NCBI GenBank assembly: GCA_937883885.1
Contig: CAKZXL010000894.1
Location: 1 to 12,684 of the forward strand
Length of the DNA: 12,684 bases
From: an uncultured Aquincola sp.
Lineage (GTDB): Bacteria; Pseudomonadota; Gammaproteobacteria; Burkholderiales; Burkholderiaceae
Direction of reading: 5' to 3'
In this document: positions 4,409 to 11,895 of the stretch, piece by piece
Layout of the letters: every line of letters begins with the position of its first letter
Numbering within the stretch: the first letter of the stretch is position 1
The notes under the pieces: generated by a model
The model's input: the letters and a program-made list of their open reading frames with translations, nothing else
The model's database searches: none
Told to the model about the DNA's origin: nothing
Translations under genes and position numbers: made by a program

Positions 4409-7158
4409 ATCTCACAGCCATGCGACTCGCATCGGCGTTAGTCGGTACCTGGTTACTCGCTAGTGCAGCGTATGCGGTCAACGACAAGCCATCCGGCGTC
4501 ACGGTGACAGGATCGGGCAATGTCGGCATCGGCTTGGTGACCGGTGGCCAGTTCAACATTGGCTTGAGGCCCGACGAAGTTCAAGCTCTGCAGAAGGCCA
4601 CCGCGCAGGAAGCCGCTGCCCTGCTAGCACCCATCCTGACGCGCATAAACACGCAGGTTGCGCAGCTCACAGGCACGGCTCGTGAGGACAAGATCGCGTT
4701 GGGAGTCGCTGAGGCTTTCCTCGCGACGATCAAGGGCAAGAAGATTCCGGCCAGCGAGTGGTCGGTCGAGTTCGGCGAAGCAGCCCGCAACTATCTCCGG
4801 CTAGGCGCCAGCATCGAAGCGACTCCGGTCACGAGCGAAAAGATTAAGGACTTGGTCGGTCGGGCCGATGCGGCACGTATGCTGGGCCAGTTTGATGAGG
4901 CCGACACGGCACTTGCTGAGGCCGCCGGGTTGGCTACGCAGGACGCGCAGCGAATCCAGCAACAGGCGTTGGCGTCAACGCGCCAGGCCGCAAGTCTGTA
5001 TGCCTCGCGCGCGAAACTGGCCTTCACGCGTCTCGAACGCAAGCAGGGGGCGAGCCTTTTGGAAAAGGCGTTCGAGCTGAGAAAGGGCGATGTCTCCAGC
5101 GAAACCATGTGGTGGCTGTTGGACGCAGGCGACGCGTGGATGACCGAAGGGGAGAGTGTCGCCGCATTGCGCGTCTACATGACGGCTAGGAGTTCTGCAG
5201 ACGCAGCGCTTGCCGGCGACCCGAGCAGCGTTGGGTGGCAGCACGACCTCTCCGTAAGCTACAACAAGATCGGCGACGTGCAGGCCGTCCAGGGCAACTC
5301 GGACTCCGCGCTGAAGAACTTTCAGGCTGGCCTGGCCATCGCCGAACGACTGGCCGCCGGCAACCCGCACAACACCGAGTTGCAGCGCAACCTCACCCTC
5401 AGCTACGACAGAATAGGCGGCGTGCAGGCCGCCGAGGGCGACTCGGCCTCCGCGCTCAAAAGCTTTCAGGCTGGCCTGGCCATCCGCGAACGCCTGGTCA
5501 TCGGCGACCCGCGCAACACCCTGTGGCAGCGCGACCTCTCCGTCAGCTACGACATGATCGGCGACGTGCAGGCCGCACAGGGCGACTCGGCCTCCGCACT
5601 CAAGAGCTATCAGGCTGGGCTGGCCATCCGCGAACGCCTAGCCGCCGGCGACCCGCGCAACACCCAGTGGCAGCGCAACCTCTCCGTCAGCTACGACAGG
5701 ATCGGCAACGTGCAGGCCGCACAGGGCGACTCGGCCTCCGCGCTCAAGAGCTTTCAGGCTGGCCTGGCCATCCGCGAACGCTTGGCCGCCGGCGACCCGC
5801 GCAACACCGAGTGGCAGCGCGACCTCACCGTCAGCAACAGCAAGCTCGGCGACGTGCACGCCGCCCAGGGCGACTCGGCCTCTGCGCTTAAAAGGTTTCA
5901 GGCTGGCCTGGCCATCGCCGAACGCCTGGCCGCCGGCGACCCGCGCAACACTCGGTGGCAGCGCGACCTCTCCGCCATCTACGGCAGGATCGGCGACGTG
6001 CAGGCCGCCCAGGGCGACTCGGACTCTGCGCTCAAGAGTTTCCAGGCGGGCCTGGTCATCCGCGAACGCCTGGCCGCCGGCGACCCGCGCAACACCCAGT
6101 GGCAGCGCGACCTCTCTGACAGCTACGACAAGATCGGCGACGTGCAGGCCGGCCAGCGCGAATTGAACTCCGCGCTCAAAAGCTTTCAGGCTGGCCTGGC
6201 CATCCGCGAACGCCTGGCCGCCGGCGACCCGCGCAACACGCAGTGGCAGCGTGACCTCTCCGTCAGCTACGACAAGATCGGCGACGTGCAGGTCGGCCAG
6301 CGCGAATCGGACTCCGCGCTCAAGAGCTTTCAGGCTGGCCTAGCCATCGCCGAACGCCTATCCGCCGGCGACCCGCGCAACACGCAGTGGCAGCGCGACC
6401 TCTCCGTCAGCCACACCAAGATCGGTGACGTGCAGGCCACCCAGGGCAACTCGGACTCTGCGCTCAAGAGCTTTCAGGCTGGCCTGGCCATCCGCGAACG
6501 CCTGGCCGTCGGCGACCCGCGCAACACTCAGTGGCAGCGCGACCTCTCCGTCAGCTACGGCAGGATCGGCGACGTGCAGGCCGCCCAGGGCGACTCGGCC
6601 TCCGCGCTCGAGAGCTTTCAGACTGGCCTGGCCATCGCCGGACGACTGGCCGCTGGGAACCCGCGCAACACTCAGTGGCAGCGCGACCTCTTCGTCAGGT
6701 TCACCAAGATCGGCGACGTGCAGGCCGCCCAGGGCGACTCGGCCTCCGCGCTCGAGAGCTTTCAGGCTGGCCTGGCTATCGCCGAACGACTGGCCGCCGG
6801 CAACCCGCGCAACACTCAGTGGCAGCGCGACCTCTCCGTCAGCTACGGCAGGATCGGCGACGTGCAGGCCGCACAGGGCGACTCGGCCTCCGCGCTCAAG
6901 AGCTTTCAGGCTGGCCTGGCCATCTGCGAACGCCTGGCCGCCGGCGACCCACGCAACATCCAGTGGCAGCGCGATGTTGCAATCTCATGGTGGAAGCTTA
7001 CTAGCTTGGGCGACGTCTTTGGCTCGGTCCAGGCGCGCAAAGCCCTCTTGCAGAAAGGGCTCCATATCCTGACAGCACAACGCGACCTAGGCCACCTGCC
7101 CCCGGCTGATGCAAGGTGGATCAGGATGTTTGAAGAGGCTTTGAATCGCCTAAGGTAG
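4405..7158 (+). CDS. Exported TPR-repeat protein with N-terminal Gly-rich motif
   Basis: The GTG start overlaps the previous stop by four bases; an in-frame ATG at 4420 is an alternative that keeps the signal peptide. The product is 917 residues. Residues 1-24 look like a Sec signal peptide ending SAAYA. Mature residues about 32-54 carry GSGNVGIG...GGQFNIG, shared with the small membrane protein. Residues about 55-267 are helical; the section AEAFLATIKGKKIPASEW...AARNYLRL resembles, as far as I recall, a helical segment common in bacterial TPR/STAND-type proteins. Residues 268-843 form twelve 48-residue units of type LAAGDPRNTQWQRDLSVSYD, KIGDVQAAQGDSASALKSFQ, AGLAIRER, which are TPR-like helix pairs. 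A thirteenth unit is degenerate, and a short helical C-terminus follows. No ATPase or enzymatic domain is seen. It is likely a periplasmic binding scaffold; the ligand is unknown. Confidence 0.85.
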   Translation: MNLTAMRLASALVGTWLLASAAYAVNDKPSGVTVTGSGNVGIGLVTGGQFNIGLRPDEVQALQKATAQEAAALLAPILTRINTQVAQLTGTAREDKIALGVAEAFLATIKGKKIPASEWSVEFGEAARNYLRLGASIEATPVTSEKIKDLVGRADAARMLGQFDEADTALAEAAGLATQDAQRIQQQALASTRQAASLYASRAKLAFTRLERKQGASLLEKAFELRKGDVSSETMWWLLDAGDAWMTEGESVAALRVYMTARSSADAALAGDPSSVGWQHDLSVSYNKIGDVQAVQGNSDSALKNFQAGLAIAERLAAGNPHNTELQRNLTLSYDRIGGVQAAEGDSASALKSFQAGLAIRERLVIGDPRNTLWQRDLSVSYDMIGDVQAAQGDSASALKSYQAGLAIRERLAAGDPRNTQWQRNLSVSYDRIGNVQAAQGDSASALKSFQAGLAIRERLAAGDPRNTEWQRDLTVSNSKLGDVHAAQGDSASALKRFQAGLAIAERLAAGDPRNTRWQRDLSAIYGRIGDVQAAQGDSDSALKSFQAGLVIRERLAAGDPRNTQWQRDLSDSYDKIGDVQAGQRELNSALKSFQAGLAIRERLAAGDPRNTQWQRDLSVSYDKIGDVQVGQRESDSALKSFQAGLAIAERLSAGDPRNTQWQRDLSVSHTKIGDVQATQGNSDSALKSFQAGLAIRERLAVGDPRNTQWQRDLSVSYGRIGDVQAAQGDSASALESFQTGLAIAGRLAAGNPRNTQWQRDLFVRFTKIGDVQAAQGDSASALESFQAGLAIAERLAAGNPRNTQWQRDLSVSYGRIGDVQAAQGDSASALKSFQAGLAICERLAAGDPRNIQWQRDVAISWWKLTSLGDVFGSVQARKALLQKGLHILTAQRDLGHLPPADARWIRMFEEALNRLR
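5206..6933 (+). repeat. Twelve tandem 144-bp repeats inside the TPR gene
   Basis: Units start at 5206, 5350, 5494 and every 144 bp to 6790, each encoding 48 residues; a decayed unit follows at 6934. Internal units are very similar at DNA level, including synonymous sites, which suggests recent unequal recombination or gene conversion. Variation concentrates at a few codons (for example the YDK/YGR/FTK position and AAQGDSA/GQRESD), while the edge units are the most diverged. Confidence 0.95.
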
Positions 7159-7686
7159 ATTGTCAAGGGCTAGCAGCCGCCCAGGCGTGACGGTCAAGAT
7201 CGACGCTGACGTCTGCCGCAGCAATGCACCTCGCGTGGAAGGGCATTCGGCCACCCTTGAGGTTTCAGGTATCAGTATCTCGACGGCGGACACTCGCCAA
7301 AGGCGGTCGTGTGACGTCGCACTAGTTCACCGCTGGTGAGAGCGGTCGTCGGTAATTGCCGACGTCTGCCAAACCGCTTGTGGCGAAAGCCGCCTCGGGC
7401 ACCAAGCCTGAGTGATCGTCCCAGTTCAAACCGGCTGCTGGCCCGGATCGATGGTCTAAGTGGACGTTGATGGCCCGCGAGCTGCGAATGTCGGCTTGCT
7501 TCCACGCTTCCAATCAAGGAGGCGATGGAAAGGTCAGCAATCTCCGTGAAAACGAGCCAGCAAATCCAGCCAATTGAGCTTCCTCTCACTATCTGTGCAC
7601 GCAAGCAGTTTGCGCCCGCGGGGATCGAGGTTGGCGCTCCAACGTGCATGTTATATGCTCTGTGCAGCCGCACTTGCAGTAACATC
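7159..7686. other. Intergenic stretch of about 530 bp
   Basis: No gene is supported. A frame is open from upstream into the next gene (from 7525), but the segment before 7687 has no coding character. Small inverted repeats are present: GGCTAGCAGCC at 7169-7179 just after the TPR gene, without a T tract, and CGTCGG/CCGACG at 7347-7364. A minus-strand open frame at 7322-7513 gives a 63-residue peptide with no recognised motif. Confidence 0.45.
7631..7657 (+). promoter_or_regulatory. Weak candidate promoter of the PAPS-reductase-like gene
   Basis: TTGGCG at 7631-7636 and TATATG at 7652-7657 resemble -35 and -10 boxes, but the 15-base spacer is short. The -10 lies about 30 bases before the chosen ATG. 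Low confidence. Confidence 0.25.
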
Positions 7687-8916
7687 ATGACCGAACCCAT
7701 CGACATCAGCCGCCTGCGCCTGCGCCTGCGCCTCCCGACGCCCAACCAGCTCGCGAAGGCCCGTCGCCGAGTGGCGACCACGCCCGAAGTCGACTCGCTC
7801 CTCAACCGCAACGCTGTAGTCGCCGTCGGCGTGAGTGGAGGCAAGGACTCTGTGGCCGTCGCACTTGCAACGGCGCGCCACCTGGATGACATCGGCCATA
7901 CCGGTCCTCGGCTCCTGATTCACTCGGACCTGGGCCGTGTCGAGTGGAAGGACAGCCTGCCCGCCTGCGAGCGCCTGGCTGCGGTGATGGGTTGGCAGCT
8001 GGTGGTTGTCAGCCGCTCCGCCGGCGACATGCTCGCCCGCTGGGAGGGACGCTGGGCCGCCAACGTGCGCCGCTACACCGAGCTCGAGTGCGTGAAGCTC
8101 ATCCTGCCGTGGAGCACGCCGTCGATGCGTTTCTGCACCTCCGAGCTCAAGACGGCCATCATCACCCGAGAGCTGCGCAAGCGCTTCCCGGGCCAGGACA
8201 TCCTGAACATCACAGGCGTGCGGCGCCAGGAGAGCGACGCTCGATCGAAGATGCCGGTGGCCGCGCCGATGACGGCGCTCGCACGCAAGAACGCTGTGGG
8301 CTTCAGCTGGAACGCCATCATCGAGTGGAGCATCGAAGAGGTGCTGCAGGAGATCGCGGACGCCGGCCTCGCGCTGCACGAGGCCTACACGACCTACGGG
8401 GCGTCGAGGGTATCTTGCGCGTACTGCATCATGAGCGCGTACGCCGACTTGGTGGCAGCCGCCTCCTGCCCCGACAATCAGCCGCTGTACATGCAGATGG
8501 TCGAACTTGAAGCGACTTCGGGCTTCGGCTTCCAGGGCAACCGCTGGCTCGCCGACGTGGCGCCGCACCTTTTGTCACCCGAGCTGCGGGCGCGTGTCGA
8601 CGCCGCCAAAGCCGGCGCCAAGCGCCGCGTTGAGCTGGAATCGATGCTGCCCAAGCACCTGCACTACGTGAAGGGTTGGCCAGTGGGCCTGCCGACCGCT
8701 GATGAGGCCGAGCTCATCGCCCAGGTCCGCCGCGGCGTCGCGGCGGTTCTGGGTCTGAGAGTCAAATACACGACTGGCACCGAAGTGCTGGCTCGGTACG
8801 CGGAGCTTCTCGCCGCGAAAGCTGCCAAGGCACCGATGCCTGCAATCGAGGACCTTGCAACCGATGATGCGGATGAGGCAGCAAGGGCCCAGAGAGAGCT
8901 GGTGTTCGACTTCTAG
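7687..8916 (+). CDS. Phosphoadenosine phosphosulfate reductase family (PP-loop) protein
   Basis: The ATG at 7687 is chosen because the protein from there (409 residues, MTEPIDISRL) reaches the PP-loop at a normal distance, while codons further upstream look non-coding; there is no strong ribosome binding site. Residues 44-55 are VVAVGVSGGKDS, the PP-loop that binds the phosphates of ATP, APS or PAPS. Further family features are LLIHSDLG (77-83), RFCTSELK (148-155), ITGVRRQES (175-183) and SWNAIIEWSIEEVL (207-220). Cys150, C244-x2-C247 and Cys261 could bind a 4Fe-4S cluster, as in DndC and APS reductases. The form resembles phage and plasmid PAPS-reductase-like proteins more than biosynthetic CysH. 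No cys, dnd or other sulfur genes are next to it. Substrate unknown; DNA or RNA sulfur modification and sulfonucleotide reduction are both possible. Confidence 0.85.
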   Translation: MTEPIDISRLRLRLRLPTPNQLAKARRRVATTPEVDSLLNRNAVVAVGVSGGKDSVAVALATARHLDDIGHTGPRLLIHSDLGRVEWKDSLPACERLAAVMGWQLVVVSRSAGDMLARWEGRWAANVRRYTELECVKLILPWSTPSMRFCTSELKTAIITRELRKRFPGQDILNITGVRRQESDARSKMPVAAPMTALARKNAVGFSWNAIIEWSIEEVLQEIADAGLALHEAYTTYGASRVSCAYCIMSAYADLVAAASCPDNQPLYMQMVELEATSGFGFQGNRWLADVAPHLLSPELRARVDAAKAGAKRRVELESMLPKHLHYVKGWPVGLPTADEAELIAQVRRGVAAVLGLRVKYTTGTEVLARYAELLAAKAAKAPMPAIEDLATDDADEAARAQRELVFDF

Positions 8917-9053
8917 TGCGGCTTGTGCCTCTTCGCAGCATACGGGCGACACGATCACGGGCAGCGGGTACACAGCCGCTGCATGCCTGTGTTACGGCCC
9001 ATTCAAATTTGAGCGCGGCGGTGGGACGTAGCCCTAGTACAGCAAGCCTTCGG
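8917..9053. other. Short gap after the PAPS-reductase-like gene
   Basis: No gene was seen. A hairpin ACACAG/CTGTGT (8970-8975 with 8987-8992) has no T tract, so it is not a convincing terminator. The AT-rich string CATTCAAATTTGAGC near 9000 stands out from the surrounding GC-rich DNA and might be an IS-end relic, but nothing confirms it. Confidence 0.35.
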
Positions 9054-9317
9054 TCATTCGCGCCGGCCTGGCCGGCAAGGGTCTGCCGATGTGCTGGGCG
9101 TGCCGTGCTCGTGAGAGGCCGAACCCAGCCGGTGCGCCGCCCCTACGACCTTGGCGCGGGTTGAGACGCCCAGCTTGCCAAAGATGGCAGCCGGTTGGTA
9201 GTCGACGGTGTGCGTGGACGGGCTCGGGCGCACATCAATGTCCTTGTTGCGCAGGCCGGTGGCAAGCAGCGGTTCTGGCGCGCCGCCTTCCGTTAGATGC
9301 GCATCTCGCCCGTCCAC
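9054..9317 (-). pseudogene. Decayed LuxR-type helix-turn-helix fragment
   Basis: Read on the minus strand, LLATGLRNKDIDVRPSPSTH followed by TVDYQPAAIFGKLGVSTRAK matches the LuxR/GerE DNA-binding domain (typical LLA.GLSNKEIA..L.IS.HTVK.H...IF.KLGVS.RA). The usual LTxRE start is altered to LTEGGAPEP, key positions such as the Ser after GL and the Leu in the helix are changed to Arg and Pro, and no receiver or ligand domain precedes it. It is a relic of a response regulator or quorum-type regulator and cannot be expected to fold normally. Confidence 0.6.
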
Positions 9318-9386
9318 ACCCGCATGGTCTACTGCGCTTGCACAATAGGGAACACTGGTCGCAGCAAATATGCAGTGACTACGGTT

Positions 9387-10169
9387 CTATTTTAAGCACC
9401 GCTCCAACAGAGCTTCGTACGCATCTGGACTTTCTGACGAAAGACGCTCCGACGCGGCGATGTCGTCTAAAAAAGCGCAAGACGTTGGCGATGGTGTCCG
9501 CGGCAGCTCGGTTTTTGGGGGACTAAGCGACTTCATTATTGCATCGACTCCGGCACGGTCTTGGCTAGGGTCGGCGCACCTCTTCAAACGAGAGAAAGTA
9601 GTGCTGCGTCGCTCTTGCTTTTTTAGATCCAAGACAAGGGCGACGAGGTTTCTAGCCGTTGCAGGCGCATCCGGGCTCAGCGTCAGGTAGAAGTCCTCCA
9701 ACATGCCAGTAACGTCCTTTCCATCCCGCCTCATCATCGACGTGATCTGGTTTACGACAGACCCTATCGTTCGCCCCACTTCCCAAGCCGGGCACATCTG
9801 CGGAGCACTGGAGCAAACAAGCATGTCCGCACCGACAGCACCGAATTGTTGGACGCTTTGAAGGTTCTTACCTTCGTACAATGAAAGTGCAGCATTGCTG
9901 AGCCCCAACGCCGGCCCCACCCATCCGAGATACTTGTCGAACTCCGATATCAACTGAAGATCCGCGACAGAGCGCTTTACCAAAGCCTCGATCTTCATGC
10001 AAGACGCGGCATATTGCGGAAAGCGCCAAACGTTTTCGGTGCCCTCAACTGCTGCCCTCGCGCCCGAAACCCACGTGTTGTTCGGGCGGTCCTGTGGCTC
10101 TGCCGAGAATGCCGATACCACAGACAAGGAGAGATACATTGAGGCAAGAGTGAGTTTGACCAGCGCCAT
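9387..10169 (-). CDS. Secreted protein of unknown function
   Basis: Second gene of a minus-strand pair. Its ATG lies three bases after the upstream stop, and GAGGTG, within that gene's last codons, is a good ribosome binding site. The product is 260 residues. Residues 1-23 look like a Sec signal peptide (LASMYLSLSVVSAFSA, cleavage before EPQ). The mature protein has several Cys (ASCMK, LVCSSAPQMCPAW, KRCADP, TSCAFL, ERCLK), compatible with periplasmic disulfides. A moderately hydrophobic helix (YLGWVGPALGLSNAALSLYEG region split around Gly) lies in the first half; the C-terminus is acidic and helical. No family was recognised. Co-expression with the lipoprotein suggests a shared envelope role. 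Base composition is visibly less GC-rich than in the flanking genes, a sign of transfer. Confidence 0.8.
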   Translation of the reverse strand: MALVKLTLASMYLSLSVVSAFSAEPQDRPNNTWVSGARAAVEGTENVWRFPQYAASCMKIEALVKRSVADLQLISEFDKYLGWVGPALGLSNAALSLYEGKNLQSVQQFGAVGADMLVCSSAPQMCPAWEVGRTIGSVVNQITSMMRRDGKDVTGMLEDFYLTLSPDAPATARNLVALVLDLKKQERRSTTFSRLKRCADPSQDRAGVDAIMKSLSPPKTELPRTPSPTSCAFLDDIAASERLSSESPDAYEALLERCLK

Positions 10170-10172
10170 ACT

Positions 10173-11123
10173 TCACCTCGACGCACGTGCTCGGCATGCT
10201 GCTATAGCAGAAACCGCGCGGTTCACTTGGGCGGCAATGTACGAAGCAACGTAGGCCTGATACGCGGCTTCTTGCATGCCTAATGAATTTGATGAGTGCG
10301 CATCGCATTGCGCAGGGGTCGATCGGATGGCCCTTAGTCGTCTTTCCACAGGTCCGATGTCCGAGGCCATGTTTCGCATGATGCGCTCATTCTCCGCTAA
10401 CGTCGCGTCAAACATTCTGGCCGCTTCAGCAGCTCGTGTGGCAACTTGCGCAAGCGTCAGACCGGAAGCAACATCCTCCCGAAAGGATGCATCTGTCGCC
10501 AGAGAAAGCTCCCTCAACTTCTGCAGCTGCATATTCTCTGGGCAAACAGGGAGTCGGTCTGCGAGATGAGTGACGTTAGTTGGGCAGCCATCGATCTTCG
10601 AAGGTGCTGTTGCAAGCGCACTTCGCGCTTTCGTAATCGCGTCGTCCATCTGCGCGGTCAACGTCTCGGGTTGTGCAGAATTCAGCTGCGATTGCCTCGT
10701 GGTATTCTCTGCCGACTGCTTGGCCGGAGGCGACTGGGCATTTTTCAGCTTCCGCTTGTCCCAGTCATCCATGACAATTTCTTTTATGTCGCTGCACGCA
10801 CTGCTTCCCACGTGCCTTACATCTAACCCATTGTCGACGCACTTCCTGTAGACGCGTTGAACGTCAGCGTCTCCGTCCGTAGAATCGTAGGTGTTGTAAG
10901 CATTCGCGGCGTCAAACCAAAGGTCGGCGGCAAAACCTTTCCGCAAGCCTTTTACAGCGGCGTCACCCGCATCTTCGAATATTTTTCCTCGCTGCTTTTG
11001 CGTGAGACCTGGTCTGTTGGCGTCGGCCTTCGCCTGTGTTACTACGCTAGTATCCACGAACGCCGTTCCGCAACCACCAACGGCTACAGCCAGGGACGCA
11101 ATGACTGCCAAGCGAAGCTTCAT
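10173..11123 (-). CDS. Putative outer-membrane lipoprotein, function unknown
   Basis: The start is firm: AGGAGA lies eight bases before the ATG (complement of 11131-11136) and a good promoter lies upstream. The product is 316 residues. The signal sequence MKLRLAVIASLAVAVGGC ends in a lipobox (VGGC, Cys18); no Asp at +2, so outer-membrane sorting is expected. The mature protein has a helical first part (KGLRKGFAADLWFDAANAYN region), a polar Gln/Ser/Thr linker (about 135-160), and a helical second half rich in Ala and Arg (TLAQVATRAAEAARMFDATL). Six further Cys lie in pairs such as GCPTN and PVCPEN. No known family was recognised. It shares Cys-rich, helical character with the secreted protein encoded three bases downstream, and the two may form a complex. 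Confidence 0.82.
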   Translation of the reverse strand: MKLRLAVIASLAVAVGGCGTAFVDTSVVTQAKADANRPGLTQKQRGKIFEDAGDAAVKGLRKGFAADLWFDAANAYNTYDSTDGDADVQRVYRKCVDNGLDVRHVGSSACSDIKEIVMDDWDKRKLKNAQSPPAKQSAENTTRQSQLNSAQPETLTAQMDDAITKARSALATAPSKIDGCPTNVTHLADRLPVCPENMQLQKLRELSLATDASFREDVASGLTLAQVATRAAEAARMFDATLAENERIMRNMASDIGPVERRLRAIRSTPAQCDAHSSNSLGMQEAAYQAYVASYIAAQVNRAVSAIAACRARASR

Positions 11124-11160
11124 GTGCCGTTCTCCTCAAATGCGCGAATTCGCACCGCGC

Positions 11161-11189
11161 ACTCTAGGTTAGTCAGCATCATTTGTCGA
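11161..11189 (-). promoter_or_regulatory. Sigma-70-type promoter of the lipoprotein operon
   Basis: On the minus strand, TCGACA (complement of 11184-11189, five of six to TTGACA), a 17-base spacer and TAGAGT (complement of 11161-11166, four of six to TATAAT). Transcription would start near 11154, giving a leader of about 30 bases that contains the ribosome binding site. Confidence 0.6.
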
Positions 11190-11279
11190 TGTGTCCCGCC
11201 TTTCGTCGGTAAACCCATATTTGAAGCGCAGCAACGCTTCTTTGGCACGACTTGTGCAGTGCGCCGCTCGGTTCTGTAC

Positions 11280-11690
11280 TTATCGCGCGGCGGTGGGCAA
11301 GGCCGCCTCGGCCCGCGTCACTTTGGCGAGGATGTCCTTGGCGCTGGCCGTCCAGATGAAGGGTTTGGGACCGACGTTGTGATGGGCCACACACAGGTCG
11401 ATGGCCAGTTCCAACTCGGCAACGCTGGTGAGGCTGTCGCGCCGGAGGTTCAACGTTCCGTACTCCTACAGGATTGGGCGTGTTTCGGTCAATCAGCCGC
11501 AGGATACGGTCGACATGGTCAGTAGGCGAGCAGCAACTGTGTCGGTGCCGCGGCTGGCACATCGAGATCACGCTGCCGTCGAGCATATTGAGGTGCTCCA
11601 AACAGCGTGGTCGTGCCGTGGCGCTTGCAGTCGTGGGTGACGGCCTTCTTGCGGGGCAGTGGTACTTTGCGGTGACGCGGCCGAGAGGTA
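11280..11690 (-). pseudogene. Frameshifted remnant of an IS630-family transposase
   Basis: Minus-strand pieces in different frames together follow the IS630 transposase order. About 11600-11645 reads KKAVTHDCKRHGTTTLF. A shifted frame at about 11545-11592 reads LNMLDGSVISMCQPRHRH. The C-terminal piece (11465-11280) reads SLTSVAELELAIDLCVAHHN then VGPKPFIWTASAKDILAKVT and ends at a natural TAA. The DDE catalytic part between the middle and last pieces is largely missing, and frames are broken at least twice. It is an old, inactive relic. Its ends could not be located. Confidence 0.75.
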
Positions 11691-11807
11691 CAGCGATGTC
11701 GTTGGCAGGCTCCAGCAGCGGGTGCGCGATGAGGACGACTAGCAAGACTGCAGCCGGAACACTGCGAGGGAGTGCAGGCCTGTAACGGCAAGCTCTCGCA
11801 GAACAGC

Positions 11808-11826
11808 GGCCCCGGCCGGGCCTTTT
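11808..11826 (+). terminator. Possible Rho-independent terminator left from a lost gene
   Basis: GGCCC/GGGCC stem (11808-11812 with 11818-11822) with a five-base loop followed by TTTT. No intact plus-strand gene ends just upstream, so it may be the terminator of a deleted gene. It insulates the chemotaxis gene from upstream transcription. Confidence 0.4.
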
Positions 11827-11842
11827 CCGGCTTTTGGTCGCC

Positions 11843-11869
11843 TTGAGAAATAGTGCACGGCGCCGATAG
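11843..11869 (+). promoter_or_regulatory. FliA (sigma-28)-type promoter of the chemotaxis receptor gene
   Basis: GCCGATAG at 11862-11869 matches the sigma-28 -10 consensus GCCGATAA in seven of eight bases. The -35 at the expected distance (TTGA, 11843-11846) is weak against TAAA. The start codon lies 26 bases downstream. Flagellar sigma-28 control is usual for chemotaxis receptors, which supports the call. Confidence 0.5.
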
Positions 11870-11895
11870 CAGTCCATTGCACTGCTGGCGCCGCC

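Noticed and set aside
5206..6933. CRISPR-like array
   Set aside because: The units are contiguous 144-bp coding repeats without spacers and keep one reading frame.
5235..7072. Plus-strand open frames in other phases across the TPR repeats
   Set aside because: They arise because the 144-bp repeat has few stops in other phases; the products are Arg/Gly/Pro repeats.
7347..7364. Inverted repeat CGTCGG/CCGACG as an attachment or operator site
   Set aside because: Short, single, without T tract or second copy; expected by chance in GC-rich DNA.
7525..7686. Upstream extension of the PAPS-reductase-like gene
   Set aside because: The extra 54 residues lack family similarity; the ATG at 7687 gives a normal N-terminus.
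10276..11525. Plus-strand open frames opposite the lipoprotein operon
   Set aside because: The minus-strand genes have signal sequences, ribosome binding sites and a promoter; the plus-strand frames have none.
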